Translations under genes and position numbers: made by a program | Notes under the pieces: model-generated | Database searches by the model: none | Told to the model about the DNA's origin: nothing | What the model saw: only the letters and a program-made list of their open reading frames with translations | Shown: positions 44,000 through 56,099 of the stretch, piece after piece | Layout of the letters: each line of letters opens with the position of its first letter | Numbering within the stretch: position 1 is the first letter of the stretch | Source: Dryomyza anilis | Taxonomy: Eukaryota > Arthropoda > Insecta > Diptera > Dryomyzidae | DNA: 64,000 nt | NCBI GenBank assembly: GCA_951804985.1 | Contig: OX638133.1 | Coordinates: 27,310,963 to 27,374,962, forward strand | Direction: 5' to 3'

Positions 44000-44960
44000 T
44001 CAACAACTTTAAAATGTTGTAGCAATGTTGTTGCTTTTGTGATGTTGGTTGTTGTTGTTCGTTCTGTTTGTTATTGCTGTATTTGTTTTTGTTATATCTG
44101 TTGCTGTTGAACTCAATAATAAAAAATATATGAAAAAAAAACACCAAAGCGAAGAAATGACGCAAGGAAACAGCAAAGAAAACAGAGGCGAGTCGATTGC
44201 TGATCATCGTCATCAGCAACAGAGCAATAGCAAAAGCAGCAATTTTTTTTTTCTGTGCTGCCAAAAAGTTTCTCATGCGTTGCTGCGCCGCCAGCAACCT
44301 CAGCAGCAGAAGTATGTAGCAATAGGCAACAACAAAATGTTCTGACTCCAAGCTCCACTGACTCCAGCAACAAACCGAACAGCACTCGCTCGGCAAGTGC
44401 TCCCCGACAATATGGTCGTTGTTCGTCGTTGTCAACGAACGCGATCGACTTCGCGTTGTTCTTCCAAAGACTTCAGTCTGAATTGGCAACGCATCGCAAC
44501 GGACGTAGTTTGGAAAGTTGCGCCATTTTTGAACCTCTCGTGTGTGAGCGAGCGAGCGTGCGCGTGCGTCGAACAGTTTTAATTTATAAAAAAAAGAATT
44601 TAAAAATAAATTATATTAAAAAAAATCAAACTTAAAAAATGACCGGATGCAAAAACTGACAACGTTAAGCAAGAGGTGGGCAAAGTGTGTGCGAGTGAAT
44701 GAGTGAGTGAGAATGTGCGTGTGAGTGAGACAACATTGCATTGGAAAGGAAAGGAAGCGTTGTAATTGTGTCGCGTGCGTCGTTGGTCAGGAAATTTGAA
44801 TAATTTGTTACCTCTGTTTTTAGTTGTCGTTGTTGTTGTTACCTAGAATTGCAGCTAAAATGCAGGAAATAATAAATATTATGCGGTGTTTCAGGTGTCT
44901 CTGCGGTTGTCATACGAAACGTTAACGTCTAGAACTGGTCGGTTACGAGTGCGTAAAATG
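44000..44960 (+). promoter_or_regulatory. possible promoter or 5' exon of an unseen gene
   Basis: This is GC-richer and less repetitive than its surroundings, with CAACAA, GCAGCA and TGTTGTTGTTG runs of the kind common in fly 5' UTRs and a GTGAGTGAGTGAGAATGTG stretch. A TCAGTC initiator-like sequence at 44473-44478 is followed by GGACGT at about +27, one base off the usual DPE spacing. Open frames on both strands lack recognisable domains. I infer a possible transcription start whose coding exons lie outside the window. Confidence 0.25.
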
Positions 44961-45179
44961 ATTCTGATTTTTTTTTGTGTTACTTTATTTTATTTTGCAG
45001 GTGTTTAGAACACAAGTTTCACTCAAAATATAGTATTCACCAGATAATTTTATTTTCAACTACAAATTTAAATATTACTCATTCAAATTAAAAATTAAAT
45101 TTTAACTGATAAATTTGTTTTTTTGATTTTATTTGAAAAATTAAATTTTCACTCAAATTAAACTCAAAATTTATTTTTA

Positions 45180-45665
45180 ATTAGAGCTAATCGCACAGCT
45201 CTAGTTAAAAAGCTCGATTAGTAAAATTTTCGATTAATTGATTAATCAAAATTTTTGATTAATCAGAACATTGATTAATCAATCAATCAATTCTGATTAA
45301 TCAGAAATGTGATTAATTGATTGATCAGAATTGTGATTAATTGATTAATCAGCATTTTTATTAATCACATTTCTGATTAATAAATTTCTTCTTCGCTAAA
45401 TATTTAAAAATGCTTTACTATATTGTTTTTGAACATTTAAAACACTTCCTTTTATTTTTTTATTTATTTTAAAAATAAAGTTTCACTTTATCACAAATGT
45501 TGTTGAATAAAATTATTTCATTTTCAATTAGTCAAAATTCTGATTAATCAAATAATCAGTGTTCCGATTAATCAGGGTTTCTGATTAATCGATTAATAAA
45601 TTAATCAGTATTCTGAATAATCAATATTTTGATTATTTGATTAATCGCACAGCCCTAATTTTAAC
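45180..45665. repeat. island of GATTAATC motif
   Basis: The palindrome GATTAATC and variants (CTGATTAATCAGA, TTGATTAATCAATC) recur densely in both orientations. AATCGCACAGCTCTA and AATCGCACAGCCCTA occur as direct repeats at the two edges. Confidence 0.6.
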
Positions 45666-46329
45666 TAAAAATATATTTTTTTGCTATAAATTTATTTGAA
45701 TTTAAAATATTGAAGGAATCAAGTTCGATGAAATGACTAATTTTAGTAAAACAGCCGTAGAAATAAGCAAAAAGTTGAAAACAAAATATTTTTGTTATTT
45801 AATTTTTTTTATTTTCGAAAATGGTTGGACAATTTTTTTTCTAAAATAATATATTTTTTCAATCAATTCAGTGTAATTTTGAACTATTATTTTTTTTTTT
45901 TTATTTAAATTTAAATTTTATTTTTTAATCTTTCTATTTTTAATTTTTTTCTTTTTTAAACAAACGTAGACAAATTTTATAATATTCAAAAAAATGTATT
46001 TGATTAATCAGCACGTTTCGATCTAAAAAGTCCCAATTTCACATTATTGCAACAATATTGCAACTAAATATTGAAATTAAATTTTAAAACTTCCAACGAA
46101 TAACAATTTTAATTAAATTTTCGGTGTTCCTTCGTTTTGGTTTTATGTTTTATAACGATCGGATTCATTAATTCCAGAGATAACACGAGTGAAAATTGAT
46201 TAAAGGTTAGCCTTATTTCGCATCCGATCCTGATCAGAATACGATAAGACATTCCTACCAACGGCCACCTGAAATGATACTGATCAGATTCAAAACGTTG
46301 AATTTTCGACATTGCAAAAGTTATTTTTT

Positions 46330-46746
46330 AAGTAACCACAAGTCGGTTCGCGTGAAAACATTATTTTTAACTATTTGGGCATAAATTTAATATATATATA
46401 TTTGACCAAGAAAGTTCACTTAATACCGTACACAGTAAAATTCCTTTGTAGATGTAAATTTTATATGAGGTATTTGAACATAAGTGGTCGGTTCGCAGCT
46501 CACAAAGGTCCGATCAAGTCAATTTTCCTATTGATACAGCCTAGATATATAGGTAATCTAAAGTAGAAGTTTCATGGATCTAGCTCTTCTAATTTTTTTG
46601 TAATCGTGATTTCAACAGACAGACAGACAGGAGGTCATGCTGATCAAGAATATATATACTTTTCCATACCGGAGATGCTTCCTTCTGGGTGTTACAAACG
46701 GCGTACCAAACTGAATATACCCTTTCACTCTTAGTGTATGGTATAA
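46330..46746 (+). mobile_element. mini-me-like element, 5'-truncated
   Basis: Shares ATGAGGTATTTGAACATAAG, a very short GACAGACAGACAG run, CATACCGGAGATGCTTCC and the terminal TATACCCT...GGTATA hairpin with the 38.8-39.5 kb copy. The microsatellite is much shorter here (about four units). Confidence 0.65.
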
Positions 46747-47959
46747 AAATGGCAATTCCCAAAATCACCACATATCCCATTTTACATCAGGTTTCACCAA
46801 TTTTTTTTTTACTAATATTCACTAGTTTTTCGACCAGAAACTATCCAGTAAAACTCTTAGGTTTCTGAGCATTTTCCTACCAGTAACCGACCAGTTCTTG
46901 ATTAGTTTTTCTGGCAGGGGTGTTATCTTCAAATCCCTACCAATAACCGACATGGTTTCGACCTGATATATAATATAATTTGCAGTTTTTGAGCTGCTTA
47001 GTAATTTGTTGCAAGTATTTTAGTTCGAAAGAGCTCGATTAAATCGGTAAATAATGTATTAGAAGAATTTAAATGTACATTGAATAAAATAAGGTTCGGA
47101 TAAGAGTAAGATTAGGAAGCCGGATCAGGCAACCGGAACAGGACAGCAAATTCAAATAACGTCATGTTTTGAATCAGGCACAAATGATCCACTACCTTTT
47201 TTGAAATCGAATATCCCAAGTGTAAATTTAGTTCAGAATGCGATCATTGTCTGATCAGGCAGCCTAATTTCAAATCATACAATGATCGGAGGTTTTGATC
47301 AGTGCCTGATTCAAAACGTGACGCTATTCGAAGTTGCTATCCTAAGCAGGTTGCCTGATCAGGCTTTCTGATCTTACTCTTATATATACACTTATATAAT
47401 GTATATTTAAATGTTTCTTAAACTGCTTTTAACAAATTTGAAACCTTTTTATATCTCTTACATTTGAGTTTAACATTTCTTTATTGGAATGTTTATTTTA
47501 TTGGAATAATTTTGCTACCAAATTTTTATATAAAGGGTTTTTAATAAAATCTCGATCATATTATATTAATACGATATCCAATAAGGTTTTTTCATAAGTG
47601 TCACATCAGTTTTCATCATGTAGACTTTATATCATTATTTTTTATGGATCCGGTTGCCTTACCGGGATTTGAAATTAGGATTACCCTAGTCGATCCTGAT
47701 CAGTATCATTTCAGGTGATCTTTGGTAGGGATGCCTTATTGTATTCTGATCAGGGACGGATGCGAAGTAAGGTTAACCTTGAACAATCTCCACTCTGTTA
47801 CTTATAGAGTTGGATCGATCCGCTGGACATGAATTTTATGAATCTTTGATATTTAACTAGGTACAACGAAAAAAAATATTTATATGAAGAAAAAGTGACA
47901 ATAAAGTCCACTCGGGAATTTAACGAAACTGCTTAAGAAAAAAATCTTCAAATTAAATT

Positions 47960-48640
47960 TTATAATAAACTCTTCAAGAAATTAATGAACCTTTAAGTGT
48001 TTCCGAAGAAAAAGAACCAATTTAAATTCAGTTGTAACAAATTTCACATAGTTAGTATAAATTTTATTGGTGTTGGTGTTGTTGTTCTTGTTGTTATTGC
48101 AGTTGTACCTAAGGTTAACGTTGCGTTCAGTGCATTTAACGCTTGATTAAATTTATTGTCGGCTGCCTACTCTCCATACGTTGTTGTGTTTAGCATGCAA
48201 ATAATTCGAAGATATTCGTCCAACCGATTTTAGTATTTTTTTTCTTTTCTGTGTTTTTTTCTTTTATACAGCGACATTTCTTCATCGTGTCTACATTGTT
48301 GTTATTATTCTTGTGGTTTTTTTAAGTGTGCCAAAGACATAAAAATACGGAAACAAAACGAAAATCTTGGAGTGTGTTTTACCAAGTGTGAAAAAAGTTA
48401 TTGAAAATGACAAAAACCAAACAAAAAGAGAAAAAGTTACAAACATAAAGTTGCAATTGAGAAAATTGTTAAAGGCTACAGTTTTTATTTGTTCTTTATT
48501 TTGAATGTTGTTTTTAGTAAATATTTTCACAATTCTTAAAAAAGACATATTAAAAAGGCTTTTTCTAAAAAAAAAATCTTCTTGAAACCTGCCTGCAAAA
48601 TAATTATGCTTTTTAATAATGCTTTTTGAAAAGGGTTTAT
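47960..48640 (+). other. unique-looking stretch, possible untranslated exon
   Basis: TGTTGTTGTTCTTGTTGTTA precedes a TTCAGTGC initiator-like site near 48127 and a GTGTGAAAAAAGTTATTG-type purine-rich stretch resembling fly 5' UTRs. No coding region or splice structure can be shown. Confidence 0.2.
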
Positions 48641-49611
48641 TTTAGATTTTAAAATTCGATTTTTGTTCCCAAAAGAAAATTACGTGTGGTAATTTAGTTC
48701 AGGTTGATATCATTTTCTGATCAGGCTTGTCTAACTTCAAATATGGCAATGATCAGGCTTCAACATTAGTGCTTCCCGAGTGGAAATTGGTTAACATTAG
48801 CCTTATTTCGCATCCGCCCTGATCAGAATACGAGAAGGCATCTCTACCGAAGACCACCTGAAATGATACTGATCATGGTCGAATAAGGTAATCCTAATTT
48901 AAAATCCACGTAAAGCCACCTGATCCAACCTTCATAATTGGATATCGTAGGTATTAATATAATATGATCGAGATGTTATTAAAAAACATTTATAATAGCT
49001 TATTCTACTAAAATAAAATATTCTAATAAATAAACCTAAAATTCAAACGCAAAAGAAATACAAATTCTCAAGATTTAAAAAAATTGGAAATATCTCATTT
49101 AGACTCAAAACGTAGATTTTTTGTAATTGCTAAAGTTAACTATTTTTGTTTGAAAGGTCTCAAATTTGGTAAGAGCAGTTTAAGAAGAATGTTAATATTT
49201 ATTGAATTATATAGGGTTAGGCAACCTGATCAGGATAGCAACTTCGAATAGCGTCACGTTTTGAATCAGGCCCTGAAGAAAACCCCTGATCATTGCCTGA
49301 TTTGAAATCTGGCTGCCTGATCAGAAAATGATCGAATCCTGAACTAAATTTCCACTCTGGTTGATTCAAAACATGACGCTCACGATTAGTAATTGGTTAA
49401 GGTTAGCCATATTTGGCATCTGATCAGAATACGATAAGGCATCCCTCCTACCAAAGGACACCTTAAAATGATCCTGATAAGGATCGCTCAGGGTAATCCT
49501 TCACGTAAGGCAACCTGATCGATTATTTAACAAAGAATACGAATCTTAAGTCTACTTAATGAAATCTGATCTGATCTGACACTTATAAAAAAACTTTATT
49601 GGATATGATAT

Positions 49612-50572
49612 CGTCACTGTCATGCCAAAGTGCATTGTTAAAAATGTTGGGAAAACAAATTTTAAAGTTTGAAGTGTTTTAAAAATAAGTAAATTTTTTT
49701 TTTCAATTTATTTTGTTATTTTGGTTTATTGATCAAACATTATAACGTATATAAAATAAATTTGGATTTAGACAACTTACTGAATTTAAAAATATGGATT
49801 TTATGCGGCTATATCCTGACCAAAACGCAAATATTTTTGTTTTTTATGCATAACTCTTTATTTGCAAGATAAAATAGTTATGTAAAGGCTTTTATTGATT
49901 GTTTTCAAATCACCTATCGATTGGCATCATTATTTAAAAATAATTGTCCAAATATTATTTCGCCATTTGTTATTTGCAAGAAAAATGCTTGGGAAAATAT
50001 TTTTAAATAATGATGCCAATCGATAGGTGCTTTCAAAACAAACAATTAATGCCCTTACACCAATATTTTATATTGCACCAATAAAGAGTTATAGCTAAAA
50101 ACCAAAAAGATTCGCCCTTTTGGCATGAAAAGATTTAAAATGTTTCCAATGTCTTGGTTTTTATGCTATAACTCTTTATTGGTGCAAGATAAAATAGTGG
50201 TGTAAAAGTATTAATTGTTTGATTTTGAAGCACCTATCGATTGGCATCAAATTTGCCAAACATTGTTTTTAAAATAATGATGAAGATCGATAGGTACTTT
50301 GAAAGCAAACAATTAATACCTTTACACAACTATTTTGTCTTGCACCAATAAAGAGTTATGGCAAAAAAACTAAAAGATTCGCCCTTTTGGCATGACAAGA
50401 TTTTCAATTTTTCGAATTCACCCTTGTGGTTTTTGTCTTTTGTGGCTAGAAATATCCAACAAAACCACACAGGATATTGGCACAGTATACTTCAGGAAAA
50501 ACTACACTTAAAAATGTAAAAAAATGCAAATGTCAAAAATTACACATTCGCCCCTTTGGCATGATAGTGACG
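49612..50572. mobile_element. foldback element of the CGTCACTRTCATGCC family, copy 4
   Basis: Starts CGTCACTGTCATGCC and ends with its complement, with GATAT and ATATG flanks. Inside are at least two consecutive hairpins, each built from GCACCTATCGATTGGCATCA and its complement, and each bordered by TAATTGTTTG- and ACAATTAATGCC-type segments. The part from 50251 on is included in the 1.7 kb tandem duplication. Confidence 0.8.
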
Positions 50573-51950
50573 ATATGATCCTGATGTCGCTCTGGGTAAT
50601 CCTAATTTCAAATCCACGGGACCTGATCTATCCATTAGAAAGAATAACATGATTATAAAAAACATAATTGGATATCGTATAATCTGATCGAGATGTTATT
50701 AAAAACTTTTTATAATAAAATTGGGGTAATACAATTATTATAATAATTTGTCAATTCAAAAGTTATTTAAACAATTTTGTTCACAAAACTGTTTCTTGTT
50801 TAAAAGATCTCAAATTTGACAAAAGCAGTTAAAGAAGAATGATATAAGGTTAGGATAACGGATAAGATCAGGCAGCCTGATCAGACAATGATCGCTTCCT
50901 GAACTAAATTTCTACTCGGGAATCAGGCAAGCCTGATCAGAAAATGATTGTACCCTGAACTATATTTTCACTCGGGCTATTTGCAGTTTATAATAATTTA
51001 TAACTTATTTTAATGCATATTTTCAATCTCGTTTTATTTATATAAGGTTAAATTAAGTATGCTTTCAATGGTGATTCTTCGTAAAGAATGAACACTGATC
51101 AGAATTATGTCAGGTGTTCCTTGGTGGATATACCTTGTCGTTGAAATATGTCTAACGTCAACCTTCACTTGGGATGGACCGAATTGAATAAGGTTTCAAT
51201 CCCTGCACTAACCAGTCTATAAAATATATTTGGTAGGGTCAGGGCACCTCAGTGGGTTTTTTTTTATAAGTGTCACATCAGTTTTCATCAAGTAAATTTT
51301 ATATCAGTAGTTTTTATGAAGGAATGTTGCCTGACGTGGATTTAAAATTAGGATTACCCTAGCCGACCCTGATCAGTATCATTTCAGGTGGTTTTTTGGT
51401 AAGGATGCCTTATCGTGTTCTGCTCAGGGACGGATGCGAAATAAGGCTAACATTAACCAATTTCCATTCGGGCAGTTTAGCCATACAAAATTTTTGTCAG
51501 AGTCGAAGCAGTTTAGAAACATTTTTTTCGACACATTTCAAACAGAAAACCAGTTGGGAAGGTTAGATCACATGGGAAATTTTAAAGTAGGTATAGTTAG
51601 GATTATCAAAATTATAGTCGGTCTAAGCCGACTATAAATACCCTACACATATGTGTGGTTACCATTCAAAGTGATATATAGGTCACCAGGGTATACGAAT
51701 CCTGAAAATAACTACAAACATTCAATCGCTGATAATTTCCATTCATTTGATACCCATATTTACAAATGGGTAGGTGTACCGAATTTCGATTTTTTTTTTG
51801 TGAACCACAAGTCTTTTCGCCGGAAAACATTATTATCATGTATTTGAGCATGATATCAATATATATTTGACCAAAAAAGTTTACCTAAGCACGTATACAT
51901 AAAAATTAATTTTTATATGTACATATTATATGAGGTATTTGAACATAAGT
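50251..51950 (+). repeat. 1.7 kb tandem duplication, unit 1
   Basis: This 1700-bp segment is repeated at 51961-53660 with a constant offset of 1710. Comparing the printed rows, I saw one difference (ACATATTATA here, ACATTTTATA in unit 2). It carries the right half of a foldback element, TGATCAGG repeats and the left half of a mini-me-like element. Confidence 0.95.
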
Positions 51951-51960
51951 TTGAACATAA

Positions 51961-53660
51961 ATTTGCCAAACATTGTTTTTAAAATAATGATGAAGATCGA
52001 TAGGTACTTTGAAAGCAAACAATTAATACCTTTACACAACTATTTTGTCTTGCACCAATAAAGAGTTATGGCAAAAAAACTAAAAGATTCGCCCTTTTGG
52101 CATGACAAGATTTTCAATTTTTCGAATTCACCCTTGTGGTTTTTGTCTTTTGTGGCTAGAAATATCCAACAAAACCACACAGGATATTGGCACAGTATAC
52201 TTCAGGAAAAACTACACTTAAAAATGTAAAAAAATGCAAATGTCAAAAATTACACATTCGCCCCTTTGGCATGATAGTGACGATATGATCCTGATGTCGC
52301 TCTGGGTAATCCTAATTTCAAATCCACGGGACCTGATCTATCCATTAGAAAGAATAACATGATTATAAAAAACATAATTGGATATCGTATAATCTGATCG
52401 AGATGTTATTAAAAACTTTTTATAATAAAATTGGGGTAATACAATTATTATAATAATTTGTCAATTCAAAAGTTATTTAAACAATTTTGTTCACAAAACT
52501 GTTTCTTGTTTAAAAGATCTCAAATTTGACAAAAGCAGTTAAAGAAGAATGATATAAGGTTAGGATAACGGATAAGATCAGGCAGCCTGATCAGACAATG
52601 ATCGCTTCCTGAACTAAATTTCTACTCGGGAATCAGGCAAGCCTGATCAGAAAATGATTGTACCCTGAACTATATTTTCACTCGGGCTATTTGCAGTTTA
52701 TAATAATTTATAACTTATTTTAATGCATATTTTCAATCTCGTTTTATTTATATAAGGTTAAATTAAGTATGCTTTCAATGGTGATTCTTCGTAAAGAATG
52801 AACACTGATCAGAATTATGTCAGGTGTTCCTTGGTGGATATACCTTGTCGTTGAAATATGTCTAACGTCAACCTTCACTTGGGATGGACCGAATTGAATA
52901 AGGTTTCAATCCCTGCACTAACCAGTCTATAAAATATATTTGGTAGGGTCAGGGCACCTCAGTGGGTTTTTTTTTATAAGTGTCACATCAGTTTTCATCA
53001 AGTAAATTTTATATCAGTAGTTTTTATGAAGGAATGTTGCCTGACGTGGATTTAAAATTAGGATTACCCTAGCCGACCCTGATCAGTATCATTTCAGGTG
53101 GTTTTTTGGTAAGGATGCCTTATCGTGTTCTGCTCAGGGACGGATGCGAAATAAGGCTAACATTAACCAATTTCCATTCGGGCAGTTTAGCCATACAAAA
53201 TTTTTGTCAGAGTCGAAGCAGTTTAGAAACATTTTTTTCGACACATTTCAAACAGAAAACCAGTTGGGAAGGTTAGATCACATGGGAAATTTTAAAGTAG
53301 GTATAGTTAGGATTATCAAAATTATAGTCGGTCTAAGCCGACTATAAATACCCTACACATATGTGTGGTTACCATTCAAAGTGATATATAGGTCACCAGG
53401 GTATACGAATCCTGAAAATAACTACAAACATTCAATCGCTGATAATTTCCATTCATTTGATACCCATATTTACAAATGGGTAGGTGTACCGAATTTCGAT
53501 TTTTTTTTTGTGAACCACAAGTCTTTTCGCCGGAAAACATTATTATCATGTATTTGAGCATGATATCAATATATATTTGACCAAAAAAGTTTACCTAAGC
53601 ACGTATACATAAAAATTAATTTTTATATGTACATTTTATATGAGGTATTTGAACATAAGT
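51961..53660 (+). repeat. 1.7 kb tandem duplication, unit 2
   Basis: Second unit of the duplication. The 10 bp between units (TTGAACATAA, 51951-51960) repeat the end of unit 1 (TTTGAACATAAG), as in template-switched repair. Unit 2 continues into the intact remainder of the mini-me-like element, so the original order is preserved on this side. Confidence 0.95.
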
Positions 53661-53985
53661 GGTCGGATCATAGGTCACAATGGACCGATCTCGCCAATTT
53701 TTTCGCACATACAGCGTAGGTATATTAGTAATCTAAGTTATAAGTTTCATTTATCTAGCTCTTCAATTTTAAAAGTCTTAGGGATTTCAACAGACAGACA
53801 GACAGACGGACAGACAGACGGACAGACAGACAGACGGACAGACGGACATCGCTAAATCGACTCAGGATGTCATGCTGATCAAGAATATATATACTTTTCC
53901 ATACCGGAGATGCTTCCTTCTGGGTGTTACAAACGGCGTACCAAACTGAATATACCCTTTCACTCTTAGTGTAGGGTATAAAAAG
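53270..53985 (+). mobile_element. mini-me-like element, nearly full-length
   Basis: Very similar to 38784-39525: the AACCAGTTGGGAAGG start, GTCGGTCTAAGCCGAC, a GACAGACGG microsatellite at about 53800-53850, and the TATACCCT...AGGGTATA hairpin at the end. Its first 400 bp are also present at 51560-51950 because of the duplication. Confidence 0.75.
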
Positions 53986-54299
53986 GCGTAGTTTTTATCG
54001 CAAGCTATCTGTTTTCCTCCCATTAGCAAAATATGCCATGAAGCTGCCATTCCACAAAATCTCACAACCTGCTATACATTTTCCAAAAATATACCATTTA
54101 TCTGTGAAATATTGCCAGACATTATTAAATATTTTGTCGAATTGAAAGAACTGGATATGTATTCAAATTTAATAAATATTTGTAATAAATATTTGTAATA
54201 AATATTCTCCGTATAGATTTATTTAAAAAAAAATCTGTTTTGTTCGTTTACAAAAATTTTAGCGAATATTTATTTACGATGGGATTGAACATGATTAGA

Positions 54300-54784
54300 C
54301 ATGATTACATTAACAACTACTAAACTGAACAAGTATTTTTTTAAAGTCAATAATTATGATGGGTCATGGGAAAAACAATTCCATTTTTATATTTTATTTT
54401 ATTTGAATTTCATTTTATCTTTATGCCAGAAGAATAAACAAAGCTCAAATATTGAGCACATACTAAATGTCTTTGCCAGCCATCACGACAATTGTGGCCG
54501 AGCCAAGTACCGACTACGTGCTCAATTTCGCAGTGATTCACATTATGTGACCATGACCACAAGACAGACGAGAATACAGACGCCATCGCCGCCAATGACT
54601 CCAATACCGAAAGGGGCTAAAATTATGTAAATCAACATAACGTAATGTAATATAATGTAACGTAACTCAGATGTATCAACATTTTTAATGAAACGAAAGT
54701 TTCATCAGCAGCAGCAAGAAGATGAGAAAAAAGATAAACAAAATAAAAAAAAATAAATAAAAAGATGAAAAACTTAATAAAGAT
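54300..54784. other. gene-free DNA with an unexplained 100-residue frame
   Basis: The interval 54440-54630 is somewhat richer in GC and open on the plus strand (ending PSPPMTPIPKGAKIM), but it has no recognised domain or splice context. I leave it uncalled. Confidence 0.25.
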
Positions 54785-55210
54785 GAACCAGTCGTCGGTA
54801 GGATTAGGTCACATGGCAAATTTTAAAGTAAGGACATATTGACGGTTGGTGTAATGAAGTGAGAATTTTGAAAGTTATAGTCGGTCTAGGTCAACGTTAA
54901 ATATTCTATAATAATATAATAGTTTGGCGCTACAGTCCTGTATAGAACTTCGGCCGAACTCTTTCACCAAATTGGTGGGACCTACAGTTTATTGCCGAAT
55001 CCGAACGGCGGGAGAGAGCTTTTCATAGGAAATGCTTTTCTCTCTTGGGTTTGCCATTTACTCTCGAGAGATAGCGTTTTTTCTATGAAAAAGATGTTGG
55101 CAGTCGCTGGGGATCGAACCACGGACCTTTCGGCTCGTAGTCCAACGCACTAACCAGACGAGCTACCGACGCTACTATATTCTATACATATAGTATAAAC
55201 ACAAAAAAAT
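54785..55210 (+). mobile_element. mini-me-like 5' fragment split by a SINE
   Basis: AACCAGTCGTCGGTAGG, GGTCACATGGCAAATTTTAA and ATAGTCGGTCTAGG match the starts of the full copies. The SINE at 54911-55176 has inserted into it, and the fragment resumes with CATATAGTATAAAC. Confidence 0.55.
54911..55176 (-). mobile_element. tRNA-derived SINE, copy 3
   Basis: On the minus strand it has GGTAGCTCGTCTGGTTAG (A box region), TTGGACTACGAGCCGAA and GGTTCGATCCC (a good B box), followed by the family body and an ATT-type tail. An exact 10-bp target duplication ATATTCTATA lies at 54901-54910 and 55177-55186. The ACTACGA loop resembles tRNA-Arg(ACG), the best hint to its origin. It is about 40 bp shorter than copies 1 and 2. 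Confidence 0.85.
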
Positions 55211-56099
55211 GGAGTTACTGTAAAATGTTCAAGTTTTGCTTTATTTACACATCTGTCCCTGATCAGAATACGATAAGGCATCCCCCAGAGACCATCTGAA
55301 ATATTCTGCCTAATTTTAACTTAACGTAAGACAACCTGATACTTTATTTACGAAGAAACCTGATTTAAACCTTATACAAAGTAGTACCGATTGCCCGGAA
55401 CTTCGAACAAATATCTCCATTACTTTACACTTTACAAGTTGTCAGAAATCCTCATTCCAAACCCTCCACGTGGGTGCCAACTGGAAATAACCTTCGCAGT
55501 TTCCTATTCATAGGTTAGCTAAGGTCAAGGAGAATGACTGTCAGTTGATGCCCATCAATAGTTAATCAAGGTGATTTACATATGAGTGTTGAGGTATCGT
55601 TTGAAAGGAAATAATCATTATCACATGATCTATATATTGGAACCGTATATCTAAAAAATATCTTTATATAATTTTCTTCTATATAATTTTATTTTTAACA
55701 TTTCATTGGTATATAAGTTCATGAGTTATATGAGCAAATCCAGAAAACTTTTAACTTGTGGGGTTTACAAAATTACACAAAAAAATTGACGAGCACATCT
55801 TAGCGCTTTTGAATATAAGTTTATAGGCCCTTATGTAATATAAATCCGTCGGCGTGCTTCACTTTTAATGAACGGCGTCAAATATAGAGGTTGGTAAAGC
55901 TTTATTGGTTCGAAATTATAAAGAATATGGTTATTTACAAAATATTTATTGAATAATTGAAGTGAAAATATATTTTTCTGACATAATATTTCAATATAAT
56001 TCAGTTCAATACTTAATTATATGAAGTTTATAACGAAACATTTTTTTTTTAAATGAAATAGAGATTTTTTGAACATTTTAGATGAAATTTAAATTTTAA
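55211..56099. other. gene-free DNA
   Basis: A short TGATCAGG-family remnant (GATCAGAATACGATAAGGCA) lies near 55260. Otherwise nothing was recognised. Confidence 0.4.

Larger units (their letters stand above)
46110..51480. repeat. zone of TGATCAGG-type inverted-repeat elements
   Basis: Patches at about 46.11-46.32, 47.10-47.39, 47.64-47.80, 48.70-49.56 and 50.58-51.48 kb share GCCTGATCAGGC, ATCAGAATACGATAAGGCAT, TTAGCCTTATTTCGCATCC and edges of CCCGAGTGGAAATT type. 47099-47386 is an inverted repeat with arms of about 140 bp. 48775-49360 is bounded by CCCGAGTGGAAATT and its complement. Together they form a family of foldback elements with one amplified core motif, broken up by other insertions. 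No genes lie within. Confidence 0.55.

Noticed and set aside
43995..44635. 164- and 126-residue frames on opposite strands
   Set aside because: No recognised domain, composition is biased, and both strands are open; not enough support for a gene.
51434..53557. Identical small frames in both duplication units
   Set aside because: They lie in transposon remnants, with no coding signature beyond the duplication.
50251..53660. CRISPR-like spaced repeats
   Set aside because: This is a two-unit tandem duplication in a fly genome; there are no short regular repeats with unique spacers.
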